This document shows, piece by piece, positions 16,273 to 23,974 of a DNA stretch of 64,000 nt (its first letter is position 1; each line of letters begins with the position of its first letter). The notes under the pieces are model-generated. The model saw only the letters and a program-made list of their open reading frames with translations. It was not told the DNA's origin and searched no databases. Origin of the DNA: Rikenellaceae bacterium (GTDB taxonomy: Bacteria > Bacteroidota > Bacteroidia > Bacteroidales > Rikenellaceae); NCBI GenBank assembly GCA_015059905.1, contig SUZN01000001.1:62001-126000 (forward strand), given 5' to 3'. The position numbers and the translations under genes were made by a program.

Positions 16273-18402
16273 ATGAGAAACAGACTATTTTTATTGGTTA
16301 TGGCTGTGCTGATGACAACAGTGGTGGCTACGGCGCAGGAGTCGCGTAAGCTCCTTACGATTGAGGACGTGGTGCTTAACCGCGAGTTATCTCCCAAATC
16401 TTACTCTGCAAGATGGGTAGGCGAGAGCGATAGTTATGCAACGGTGGAGGGTACTAACCTCGTGGCGGTGGATGCTCGTACGGGCAAGCGTCGCACACTC
16501 ATCACGCTCGATGAGGTAAATGAGTTGCTCTCTACCAATTTCAAGAGCTTCCCAGGTTACGCCTTTGACGATGCCAACTCGTTGGTTGTGGGCGCGCACG
16601 GCAAGCGAAATACAATCGGACTGAAGGAGTGCAAGGTGTTGCAGCAGCATACGGTGCCTGCTGGCGCAAACCTCACTCGTCAGGCAGGCAAGGGTGGTGT
16701 GTATGCCTACACGCGAGAGAATAATCTCTACTGCTGGGATGGCGAGAAGGAGGTTGCGATTACTGCATATGATGATAAGAATATCGTTTGTGGTCAGAGC
16801 GTTAGCCGTAATGAGTTCGGTATTGGTGGTGGTATCTTCATCTCTCCCGATGCAACGAAGATTGCCTTCTACAAGAAGGATGAGTCGGCTGTTACGGACT
16901 TCCCATTGCTCGACATCACAACCCGCACAGGTACGCTCAAAAATATCAAATATCCGATGAATGGAATGGCGTCGGAGATTGTTAGCCTGGGTGTTTATGA
17001 CATCGCAAAACAAACGACAGTCTATATGGATGTTACAGACTTCGATAAGGAGCGTTACCTTACAAACATCACCTGGTCGCCAGACTCACAGCGCATATAT
17101 ATTCAGGTGCTTGACCGTGCGCAGAAGAATGTTCATTTGAACTCTTACGATGCTGCAACAGGCAAGCTGATTAAAAACATCCTCTCGGAGCATAACGACC
17201 GCTGGGTTGAGCCACAGCATCCGCTGGTATTCTTGGAGAGTGACCCTACGAAGTTTATCTATTCGACAGATAACCGCGACGGCTATTGGAACCTCTATCT
17301 GTGTGACGACGAGGGTAATGTTGAGCGATTGACAAAGACGGATGCGAGCGTGCAGTATGTGGCGCAGGATGCAAAGGCGGTGTATTACACTTCAGCAGAG
17401 GTTTCGCCTGTTGATAATCACCTCTTTAAGGTCGATTTGAAGAGTCGTAAGCAAACTCGTCTGACTATGGCTGAAGGCTGGCACGATGTAGTAGTGAGCA
17501 AGAGTGGAAAATATTTCCTTGACTACTACTCTTCACTCAACGTGCCACGTGTGGTGGAGCTTGGTCGCACCGATGGCAAGCCCGCGAAGGAGTTGTTCCG
17601 TGCCGAGGACCCAACCGTAGGATACAACTATGTGCCTATTGAGCTGGGTACGGTAAAGAGCGCTGATGGCAAGTATGATAACTACTACCGCCTGATGAAA
17701 CCGCTGGATTTCGACCCTACGAAGAAATATCCTGTGATTATGTATGTCTATGGCGGTCCTCACTCGCAGATGGTCAAGAATAACTACCTCGCATCGTTGC
17801 GCCGCTGGGAGATGTATATGGCGCAGCGCGGGTATGTGGTCTTTGCGATGGATAATCGTGGTACGTCAAATCGTGGTGCGGAGTTTGAAAAGGCTATCCA
17901 CCGCCAGTGTGGTCAGGTCGAAATGGCTGACCAGATGGAGGGTATGAAGTGGCTGATGTCGCACGATTGGGTTGATAAGGAGCGTATCGGCGTTCATGGC
18001 TGGAGCTATGGCGGTTTTATGACTATCTCTTTGATTACCAACTATCCCGACATCTTTAAGGTGGCAGTTGCGGGTGGTCCTGTGATTGATTGGAAGTGGT
18101 ATGAGGTGATGTATGGCGAGCGTTATATGGACAACGTGCATAACAACCCAGAGGGCTTCGCAAAGACCAGCCTTATTGCCAAGGCGAAGGACTTGAAGGG
18201 TCAGCTTCTCATCTGCCAGGGTGCTATCGACCCAGTGGTAGTGTGGGAGCACTCGTTGAGCTTCGTGCGTGAGTGTGTGAAGAACAACATCTACACCGTT
18301 GATTACTACCCATATCCTTGTCACGAGCACAACGTGATGGGTAAGGATGCGGTGCATCTGTATAATAAAATCTCAAAATATTTTGAGGATTATCTGAAGT
18401 AA
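16273..18402 (+). CDS. Secreted S9 (DPP IV-like) peptidase without the canonical double-Glu motif
   Basis: This 709-residue exported peptidase has a signal peptide (about residues 1-21), an N-terminal eight-bladed DPP IV propeller and a C-terminal alpha/beta hydrolase. The triad is Ser578 in GWSYGGFM, Asp653 in GAIDPVV and His686 in PCHEH. Bona fide DPP IV anchors the substrate amino terminus with two Glu in a DW(V/I)YEEE motif. Here the matching place reads VSRNEFGI (residues 177-184), with only Glu181. It may thus prefer other N-terminal peptides, like prolyl tripeptidyl or related S9 peptidases. The second DPP IV-type gene at 39596-41704 keeps the motif. It is monocistronic with a strong terminator. 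Confidence 0.85.
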   Translation: MRNRLFLLVMAVLMTTVVATAQESRKLLTIEDVVLNRELSPKSYSARWVGESDSYATVEGTNLVAVDARTGKRRTLITLDEVNELLSTNFKSFPGYAFDDANSLVVGAHGKRNTIGLKECKVLQQHTVPAGANLTRQAGKGGVYAYTRENNLYCWDGEKEVAITAYDDKNIVCGQSVSRNEFGIGGGIFISPDATKIAFYKKDESAVTDFPLLDITTRTGTLKNIKYPMNGMASEIVSLGVYDIAKQTTVYMDVTDFDKERYLTNITWSPDSQRIYIQVLDRAQKNVHLNSYDAATGKLIKNILSEHNDRWVEPQHPLVFLESDPTKFIYSTDNRDGYWNLYLCDDEGNVERLTKTDASVQYVAQDAKAVYYTSAEVSPVDNHLFKVDLKSRKQTRLTMAEGWHDVVVSKSGKYFLDYYSSLNVPRVVELGRTDGKPAKELFRAEDPTVGYNYVPIELGTVKSADGKYDNYYRLMKPLDFDPTKKYPVIMYVYGGPHSQMVKNNYLASLRRWEMYMAQRGYVVFAMDNRGTSNRGAEFEKAIHRQCGQVEMADQMEGMKWLMSHDWVDKERIGVHGWSYGGFMTISLITNYPDIFKVAVAGGPVIDWKWYEVMYGERYMDNVHNNPEGFAKTSLIAKAKDLKGQLLICQGAIDPVVVWEHSLSFVRECVKNNIYTVDYYPYPCHEHNVMGKDAVHLYNKISKYFEDYLK

Positions 18403-18422
18403 GTTATTCAGTTTTCACGATA

Positions 18423-18466
18423 AATGCGAGTTGCTGACCTTGGAGGTTGGCGACTCGCATTTTTTA
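18423..18466 (+). terminator. Terminator of the S9 peptidase gene
   Basis: AATGCGAGTTGC (from 18423) pairs imperfectly with GCGACTCGCATT (ending 18462), followed by a T-run. The stem is long and the loop short. Confidence 0.8.
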
Positions 18467-18516
18467 TTGCGCTACCCCAAAACGCATAATTATGACATTG
18501 AAAAAAGTGAATTTTC

Positions 18517-18547
18517 TTGGTGGTTACATTTTTTTTTCTTATCTTTC
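18517..18547 (+). promoter_or_regulatory. Probable promoter of tatA
   Basis: TTG at 18517-18519 and TATCTTTC at 18540-18547 are 20 nt apart. The last base deviates from the usual TTTG. The tatA ATG follows about 50 nt later. Confidence 0.45.
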
Positions 18548-18596
18548 GGGACAAAATTGTGATTATTAAATAAATTAACCTAAAATAGAAACGATT

Positions 18597-18812
18597 ATGG
18601 AATTTTTGTTTATCGGTGGAATCGGAACTCAGGAGATTCTTCTTATCCTTTTGGTATGCTTGCTTTTGTTTGGTGGTAAGAAGTTGCCAGAGTTGATGCG
18701 TGGTGCAGGTCGCGGTATTCGTGAGTTTAAGGATGCTGTGAACAATGCAACAACCGACGTTATTGAGGACGACAAGAAGCCAGCCGCAAAGAAAGAGGAG
18801 AAGGCTGAGTAA
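18597..18812 (+). CDS. tatA: Twin-arginine translocase subunit TatA
   Basis: This 71-residue protein has one N-terminal membrane helix (IGTQEILLILLVCLLLFGG), the hinge FGGKKLPEL, an amphipathic helix (RGAGRGIREFKDAVNNA) and a charged tail rich in Lys/Glu. This is the TatA/TatE layout. It oligomerises to let folded proteins cross the inner membrane. tatC begins 36 bp later. No tatB is seen, so a minimal TatAC system is likely. Confidence 0.95.
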   Translation: MEFLFIGGIGTQEILLILLVCLLLFGGKKLPELMRGAGRGIREFKDAVNNATTDVIEDDKKPAAKKEEKAE

Positions 18813-18847
18813 TTAGTTCTTTGTTTTTTACGGGATATTACAGGAGA

Positions 18848-19723
18848 ATGAGTAATCAACAAATCCACGACGAGGCAGAGATGACCTTCGGTGAGCATCT
18901 CGACGAGTTGCGTAAGATATTATTTCGCGTAGTTGCCGTTTTTGCGTTGCTCTTCATCGTACTTTTTACGTTGAAGGGTATTGTGCTTGACGTTGTCTTT
19001 GCCCCTATTCGTGAGACTTTCCCAACAAATAGATTGTTTGCGTGGTTGGCGCAGGCGATGAACTCCGAGGCGTTGAGGATTTCACCCGAGAATGTGGAGC
19101 TCTTTAACAATAAGATGGCGGGACAGTTCCTGTTGCATATCAAGAGTTCATTCGTCGGAGCTTTCGTGTTGGCGTTCCCATATCTTATCTGGGAGTTGTG
19201 GAGTTTTGTGAAGCCCGCCCTGCCACCACAGCAGCGTCGTAAGAGTATTCGTTACGCTATCGAGTGCCCTATATGGTTTGTGCTGGGTCTGCTCTTTGGA
19301 TATTACATCATAGCTCCTTTGGCAATCAACTTCCTGGGTAATTACCAGGTAAGCGACCAGATTAAGAATATCATCGATGTCAGTTCGTTTATGACCACCG
19401 TAATCAGCGTATCGTTCGCGGCGGCGGTGGCTTTCCAGCTCCCTATTCTTATTCGCCTGCTGGCGACGATGGGCGTGGTGACGGCTGACGGTATGCGCCA
19501 GTATCGCAAGATTGCTGCCGTGTTGTTGCTGATATTTGCGGCGATAATCACCCCTCCCGATGTGGTGAGTCAGACGCTTATCTTTTTCCCTTGCTATGCT
19601 CTGTATGAGTATGGCATCCGCATCACCCAGCGCATTGAGGCGCAGCGTGCCAAGGAGGAGGCAGAGTATCAGGCGGCTATGGCTGCGGGCAAGGTAGTTG
19701 AAAAGGATGACGACGATGAGTAA
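18848..19723 (+). CDS. tatC: Twin-arginine translocase subunit TatC
   Basis: This protein of about 291 residues has six predicted membrane helices and is the Tat receptor that binds twin-arginine signal peptides. The N-terminal MTFGEHLDELRKILFRV motif is diagnostic (HLxELR). I chose the ATG at 18848, which has AGGAG just before it; the frame also opens at an upstream TTG (18821), but that would add nine unrelated residues. The C-terminal tail (about 45 residues) is highly charged. Downstream lie an isomerase-fold protein and an oxidoreductase with a Tat-like signal, probably a substrate. Confidence 0.95.
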   Translation: MSNQQIHDEAEMTFGEHLDELRKILFRVVAVFALLFIVLFTLKGIVLDVVFAPIRETFPTNRLFAWLAQAMNSEALRISPENVELFNNKMAGQFLLHIKSSFVGAFVLAFPYLIWELWSFVKPALPPQQRRKSIRYAIECPIWFVLGLLFGYYIIAPLAINFLGNYQVSDQIKNIIDVSSFMTTVISVSFAAAVAFQLPILIRLLATMGVVTADGMRQYRKIAAVLLLIFAAIITPPDVVSQTLIFFPCYALYEYGIRITQRIEAQRAKEEAEYQAAMAAGKVVEKDDDDE

Positions 19724-19751
19724 TCGTTGTAGAGTATATTAAGTTCTTACG

Positions 19752-20813
19752 ATGGATCGATTAGGTTTTTTCAAGCACGGCTTTTCGGCATTGATGGATG
19801 CTGCATCATCTGCCGTGGGTTTGAAAAAGGCTGTCGAGTCGATGACCGAGGCTGTGGATGAGGCGTTGAGCAACATCCAAAGTGATGTATGTCTGCATCT
19901 GCCCTCGCTCGATGCAAAGATGTATGAGGACCCGCAGAACACCCTTTTGGAGGTGGCACGAATGGGTTACACTACGCTTGAGGTCGGAGCCTACTTCGGC
20001 GATACAATACACGACCAGAAGGTGGATGTGTTTAAGGATATGACCAGTCGCGCGGGGCTGAAGGTTGTGTCGGCGCACCTCAATAGAGAATACAAGCACG
20101 AGCCCGTTGCGGAAGAGAGTAATGGTGAGGCTGTGTCGGAAGAAGCCAAAGGCGAGTCTGTGTCGGAGGAGAGCAGGAGTGAGTCAGTGTCAGCCGAGTG
20201 TGCGAGTGCCACAAATGATAATGGGCAGCAGGTGGAGCAGGCGGCAAGTGTTGAAGCAAAGCCAACAGCTGAACAGTTGTGGTGGACCGAGGCGCTGGAT
20301 ACTGTGAAGGGGCTTGGTTGTCGAAATGTAGTGATGGCAAGGGTGCCAGCCTTTCCACCAAGTGAGGTGGAGCAGATGGCGCAGACCTATGCCGATTATT
20401 TCTCTCGCGTGGCAGAGTTAGCCGCCGAGCGTGATTTGAGATTTTGTTATCACCCCTCCGCTGCCGAGTTACGGGCGCAGCAGGATGGAGTCTCGTTCTT
20501 TGATCTTATAGCTACAAAGTGCGATGCCGAGAAGTTGTGGTTTCAGATTGACACCTTCGAGGCGTTGGAGGCGGGCATAGATATATGTTCGCTCTTGAAG
20601 CAGTATAAAGGTAGGGTATTGTCGTTACATCTGCACGACAGAGGCGTTGTGGGTGATAGCGAGGAGATAGATTTCGAGCGAGTGATTAAATGTGGGTATG
20701 ATTGTGGTGTGCAGAGCATAATTGTCGAGCAGCGCCACTTTACACTTCCCCCGATAAACTGCGTGGAGCGAAGCCTTCAATGTGTGATGGCATTGCCGAG
20801 TGTTAGATTATGA
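19752..20813 (+). CDS. Xylose-isomerase-like TIM barrel protein (sugar phosphate isomerase/epimerase family) with an inserted Ser/Glu-rich repeat
   Basis: This 353-residue protein belongs to the AP endonuclease 2/xylose isomerase-like fold: LLEVARMGYTTLEVGAYFG, a LKVVSAHLN strand, LRFCYHPSAAE, WFQIDTFEAL and VLSLHLHDRG give the expected barrel strands with Glu, His and Asp metal ligands. Two parts are unusual. The first 55 residues form a helical extension (MDRLGFFKHGFSALMDAASS). Residues about 115-178 are a low-complexity insert built from imperfect units such as GESVSEES. Relatives act with Gfo/Idh/MocA and DUF1080 proteins in 3-keto-glycoside cleavage. No Sec signal or full Tat motif is visible, so its location is unclear. 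It lies 28 bp after tatC. Confidence 0.7.
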   Translation: MDRLGFFKHGFSALMDAASSAVGLKKAVESMTEAVDEALSNIQSDVCLHLPSLDAKMYEDPQNTLLEVARMGYTTLEVGAYFGDTIHDQKVDVFKDMTSRAGLKVVSAHLNREYKHEPVAEESNGEAVSEEAKGESVSEESRSESVSAECASATNDNGQQVEQAASVEAKPTAEQLWWTEALDTVKGLGCRNVVMARVPAFPPSEVEQMAQTYADYFSRVAELAAERDLRFCYHPSAAELRAQQDGVSFFDLIATKCDAEKLWFQIDTFEALEAGIDICSLLKQYKGRVLSLHLHDRGVVGDSEEIDFERVIKCGYDCGVQSIIVEQRHFTLPPINCVERSLQCVMALPSVRL

Positions 20814-20876
20814 TGAAAGAATAGAGAATATTAAACTCTTATAGACAAACATTTATTAACCTTAAAATTTACAACA

Positions 20877-22352
20877 ATGTCAAAGAAAATCTCAAGAGCT
20901 GACTTTTTGAAGACCTCTGGTGCAGGTTTGGCAGCTATGACAGTTGTTCCTGGTAACGTAATGGGAGCAGCATTCGGACACAAGGCTCCGTCTGATAAGT
21001 TGAACATTGCCGCTGTAGGTGTTGGTGGTATGGGTAACGCTAATATCAGCAATGTGAAGAAGACAGAGAACATTGTTGCTTTGTGTGATACCGACTGGGG
21101 TTATGCAAAGAACGTTCTCAACGCTTTCCCTAAGGCTAAGAAGTTCTGGGACTGGCGCGAGATGTATGACAAGGCTGCTAACGAGATCGACGCTGTGATC
21201 TGTGCAACTCCTGACCATACACACGCATTGGTTTCTGCTCACGCTATGGAGCTTGGTAAGCACGTTTATTGCCAGAAGCCATTGACTCACTCTGTATATG
21301 AGTCACGTCTTTTGACAAAGCTCGCTGCAAAGAATCAGGTTGCTACATCAATGGGTAACCAGGGTTCATCAGGCGTAGGTGTTGAGACTGTATGTAACTG
21401 GATCTGGAACGGTGAGATTGGTGAGGTAACTCACGTTGACGCTTTCACTGACCGTCCAATCTGGCCACAGGGCTTGATGGTACCAAAGGAGGTTGATCCA
21501 ATTCCAGATACATTGAACTGGGATTTGTTCCTCGGTCCTGCAAAGTATCGTCCATATAACAAGATCTACCAGCCTTGGAACTGGCGTGGTTGGTGGGATT
21601 ATGGTACAGGTGCGTTGGGTGATATGGCTTGCCACATCTTGCACCCTGTATTCAAGGCTCTCGACCTGGGTTATCCAACAGAGGTTCAGGGCTCATCTAC
21701 AGCCCTCTTGACTGACTGCGCTCCACAGGCACAGATGGTTAAGTATAAGTTCCCAGCTCGCGCGAAGAAGTATAAGGCAAAGATGCCAGAGGTAACTGTT
21801 ACTTGGTATGACGGTGGTTTGACTCCTCCACGTCCAGAGGGCTTGGAGCCAGGCAAGAACCTCAACGATTCAGGTGGTGGTGCTATCTTCTACGGTACAA
21901 AGGACATCTTGGTATGCGGTTGCTACGGTGTAAATCCATATTTGGTATCAGGTCGCGTTCCAGAGACTCCAAAGCGTGCGCGCCACGTCGAGCTCTCACA
22001 CGAGATGGATTGGGTACGTGCTTGTAAGGAGTCAAAGGAGAACCGTCAGATGACTAACTCTGACTTCTCTGAGGCAGGTCCATTCAACGAGATGGTTGTT
22101 ATGGGTGTATTGGCTGTTCGTTTGCAGGCTTTGAACAAGGTCTTGAAGTGGGACGGCGAGAACATGAAGTTCACTAACATCTCTCCAGACGAGAAGCTCC
22201 GCATTATGATTGAGGATGGTTTCTCTGTAAACGATGGTCACCCAACATTCAACAAGACATATACAGATCCTATCAACGCATTGGAGTTTGCTAACGAGAT
22301 GATCAAGCATAACTACCGTGCTGGTTGGAAGTTGCCAGATATGCCAAGATAA
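20877..22352 (+). CDS. Exported Gfo/Idh/MocA-family NAD(P)-dependent oxidoreductase
   Basis: This 491-residue oxidoreductase has an N-terminal Rossmann fold (LNIAAVGVGGMGNANISNV, residues about 38-56), the family motif as CQKPLTHS (a variant of EKP), and a C-terminal alpha/beta substrate domain. The leader KKISRADFLKTSGAGLAAMTVV has the layout of a Tat signal (S-R-x-x-F-L-K), but the second Arg is Ala. Exported members of the family oxidise sugars at C3 while holding their cofactor, which fits the DUF1080 partner 28 bp downstream and the tat genes upstream. Codon use is as biased as in gapA and pflB, so the enzyme is probably abundant. Substrate is not evident. Confidence 0.88.
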   Translation: MSKKISRADFLKTSGAGLAAMTVVPGNVMGAAFGHKAPSDKLNIAAVGVGGMGNANISNVKKTENIVALCDTDWGYAKNVLNAFPKAKKFWDWREMYDKAANEIDAVICATPDHTHALVSAHAMELGKHVYCQKPLTHSVYESRLLTKLAAKNQVATSMGNQGSSGVGVETVCNWIWNGEIGEVTHVDAFTDRPIWPQGLMVPKEVDPIPDTLNWDLFLGPAKYRPYNKIYQPWNWRGWWDYGTGALGDMACHILHPVFKALDLGYPTEVQGSSTALLTDCAPQAQMVKYKFPARAKKYKAKMPEVTVTWYDGGLTPPRPEGLEPGKNLNDSGGGAIFYGTKDILVCGCYGVNPYLVSGRVPETPKRARHVELSHEMDWVRACKESKENRQMTNSDFSEAGPFNEMVVMGVLAVRLQALNKVLKWDGENMKFTNISPDEKLRIMIEDGFSVNDGHPTFNKTYTDPINALEFANEMIKHNYRAGWKLPDMPR

Positions 22353-22380
22353 TTAAGTAACACAAATTTAAGTAAATAAG

Positions 22381-23115
22381 ATGAAGAAGATTTTAATGAT
22401 GGCTGCAATGGTTGCTATGCTTGCAGGTTGTGGTACAAAGGAGGAGGATCCTAACACTATCGTATTGTTTGACGGTACCTCTTTGGAGGGCTGGCGTGGT
22501 TACAACAAGGATCACGTTCCATCACGCTGGACTATCGAGGACGGTTGCTTGAAGTTCACTGGTTCAGGTGGCGGTGAGGCACAGACAGGCGAGGGTGGTG
22601 ATATCATCTACGCTGCACAGAAGTTCAAGAACTTCGAGTTGGAGCTCGAGTGGAAGATTTCAAAGGGTGGTAACTCTGGTATCTTCTATCTTGCACAGGA
22701 GACTGCTGGTCCTATCTACATCTCTGCACCTGAGTGCCAGGTGTTGGATAACGAGAACCATCCAGATGCTCGCTTGGGCGTTGATGGTAACCGTATGTCA
22801 TCTTCATTGTATGATATGATTCCAGCTAAGCCACAGAACGCAAAGCCTGCTGGCGAGTGGAACAAGGTTAAGATTCTTTGCTACAAGGGTACAGTTGTTC
22901 ACTATCAGAACGATGTTCCTGTTGTAGAGTATCACTTGTGGACTCCACAGTGGACAGAGATGTTGCAGAAGTCAAAGTTCTCTGAGGAGAAGTGGCCAGA
23001 TGCATTCAAGCTCTTGAACAACTGCGGTGGCGAGAACCACGAGGGTTATATCGGTTTCCAGGATCACGGTGATGATGTATGGTTCCGTAACATCAAGGTT
23101 AAGGTTCTCGAGTAA
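22381..23115 (+). CDS. DUF1080 lipoprotein (3-keto-disaccharide hydrolase family)
   Basis: This 244-residue lipoprotein (lipobox LAGC, Cys17) has a concanavalin-like beta-sandwich: IVLFDGTSLEGWRGYN at the start, FELELEWKISKGGNSGIFYLAQE in the middle, and IGFQDHGDDVWFRNIKVK at the end are hallmark DUF1080 segments. Family members are linked to hydrolysis of 3-keto-glycosides, whose glycosidic bond is labile after C3 oxidation. It follows the Gfo/Idh/MocA gene by 28 bp with the same strong codon bias, suggesting that oxidation and cleavage take place in the periplasm or at the membrane. A strong terminator closes the operon. Confidence 0.88.
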   Translation: MKKILMMAAMVAMLAGCGTKEEDPNTIVLFDGTSLEGWRGYNKDHVPSRWTIEDGCLKFTGSGGGEAQTGEGGDIIYAAQKFKNFELELEWKISKGGNSGIFYLAQETAGPIYISAPECQVLDNENHPDARLGVDGNRMSSSLYDMIPAKPQNAKPAGEWNKVKILCYKGTVVHYQNDVPVVEYHLWTPQWTEMLQKSKFSEEKWPDAFKLLNNCGGENHEGYIGFQDHGDDVWFRNIKVKVLE

Positions 23116-23137
23116 GGGCTGATTAACCAAATTTTTG

Positions 23138-23170
23138 CAGGCTATCCCGCGCGGGGTAGCCTGTTTTTTT
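23138..23170 (+). terminator. Terminator of the Tat/oxidoreductase/DUF1080 cluster
   Basis: CAGGCTATCCC (23138-23148) pairs with GGGGTAGCCTG (23153-23163), one G-T pair, followed by seven T. Confidence 0.9.
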
Positions 23171-23216
23171 GTCTGTTTTAATAATGTTATAATTAGGTTA
23201 ATTCTCTTGCCTCACT

Positions 23217-23246
23217 TTGCCTATTACTCTTTTATTTGTACCTTTG
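23217..23246 (+). promoter_or_regulatory. Promoter of the DedA gene
   Basis: TTG at 23217-23219 and TACCTTTG at 23239-23246, 19 nt apart. This places the transcript start near 23253 and so supports the ATG at 23274. Confidence 0.65.
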
Positions 23247-23273
23247 CGGGCAGAAAAACAAGAAAAGCAGAAT

Positions 23274-23900
23274 ATGGAGTCAGTAGGTTTTATTCAGTGG
23301 TGTCTTGATAATTTGAATTATTGGACCATCACGTTGTTGATGACAATCGAGAGTTCGTTTATCCCCTTTCCTTCGGAGGTCGTTGTGCCACCAGCAGCAT
23401 ATAAGGCGGCTTCAACGGGCGAGTTGAATGTGTGGCTGGTTATATTCTTCTCAACCCTTGGCGCAGAGTTCGGTGCGCTGATAAACTACTCCCTAGCGTT
23501 GTGGTTGGGTAAGCCTATCGTATATAAGTTCGCAAATAGCCGTTTGGGTCATATGTGCCTTATCGACCAGCAGAAGGTGGAGACTGCTGAGGCGTTCTTC
23601 ATCAAGTATGGTGTTGCGGCGACGCTCGTAGGTCGTCTGGTGCCTGCTGTGCGTCAGCTTATATCTATCCCTGCGGGTCTGGCGAAGATGAATCTGGCGA
23701 AGTTTATGCTCTTTACTGCGGTGGGAGCTGGTGCGTGGAACTCTGTTTTGGCGGCTTTAGGCTACTATCTTGAGTCGGTGGTGCCCGAGGATCAGTTGAT
23801 AGCTACCGTTACAGAGTATAGCCACGAGATAGGTCTTGCTATTATAGTTGCGGTGGTGGCTGTCGTGGCGTTCCTTATATATAAGGGCTGGAAGAAGTAG
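23274..23900 (+). CDS. DedA family membrane protein (VTT/SNARE-associated)
   Basis: This membrane protein of about 208 residues has the DedA signature: ESSFIPFPSEVVVPPAAYKA after the first helix, a re-entrant region, GRLVPAVRQLISIPAGLAKM (the conserved R-x-x-P...R...G-x-x-x-M motif) and further helices. DedA proteins flip phospholipids or undecaprenyl phosphate and support membrane and envelope homeostasis. The frame is open 19 codons further upstream, but the promoter box sits inside that stretch, so the ATG at 23274 is the start. Monocistronic, with a long terminator hairpin. Confidence 0.9.
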   Translation: MESVGFIQWCLDNLNYWTITLLMTIESSFIPFPSEVVVPPAAYKAASTGELNVWLVIFFSTLGAEFGALINYSLALWLGKPIVYKFANSRLGHMCLIDQQKVETAEAFFIKYGVAATLVGRLVPAVRQLISIPAGLAKMNLAKFMLFTAVGAGAWNSVLAALGYYLESVVPEDQLIATVTEYSHEIGLAIIVAVVAVVAFLIYKGWKK

Positions 23901-23918
23901 GGTTTGCCTGAAAAGAAA

Positions 23919-23960
23919 ACGATGGGTGCTGAATTATCTCAGCACCCATCGTTGTTTTTG
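23919..23960. terminator. Terminator between convergent DedA and flavodiiron genes
   Basis: ACGATGGGTGCTGA (23919-23932) pairs perfectly with TCAGCACCCATCGT (23939-23952) around a 6-nt loop, followed by TGTTTTTG on the plus strand. It lies between convergent genes and may serve both. Confidence 0.85.
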
Positions 23961-23974
23961 TAATATGGTTTGCT

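Noticed and set aside
16387..17013. Antisense frame of 208 codons in the S9 peptidase
   Set aside because: It is the complement of the propeller coding region, with no start site context and no domain.
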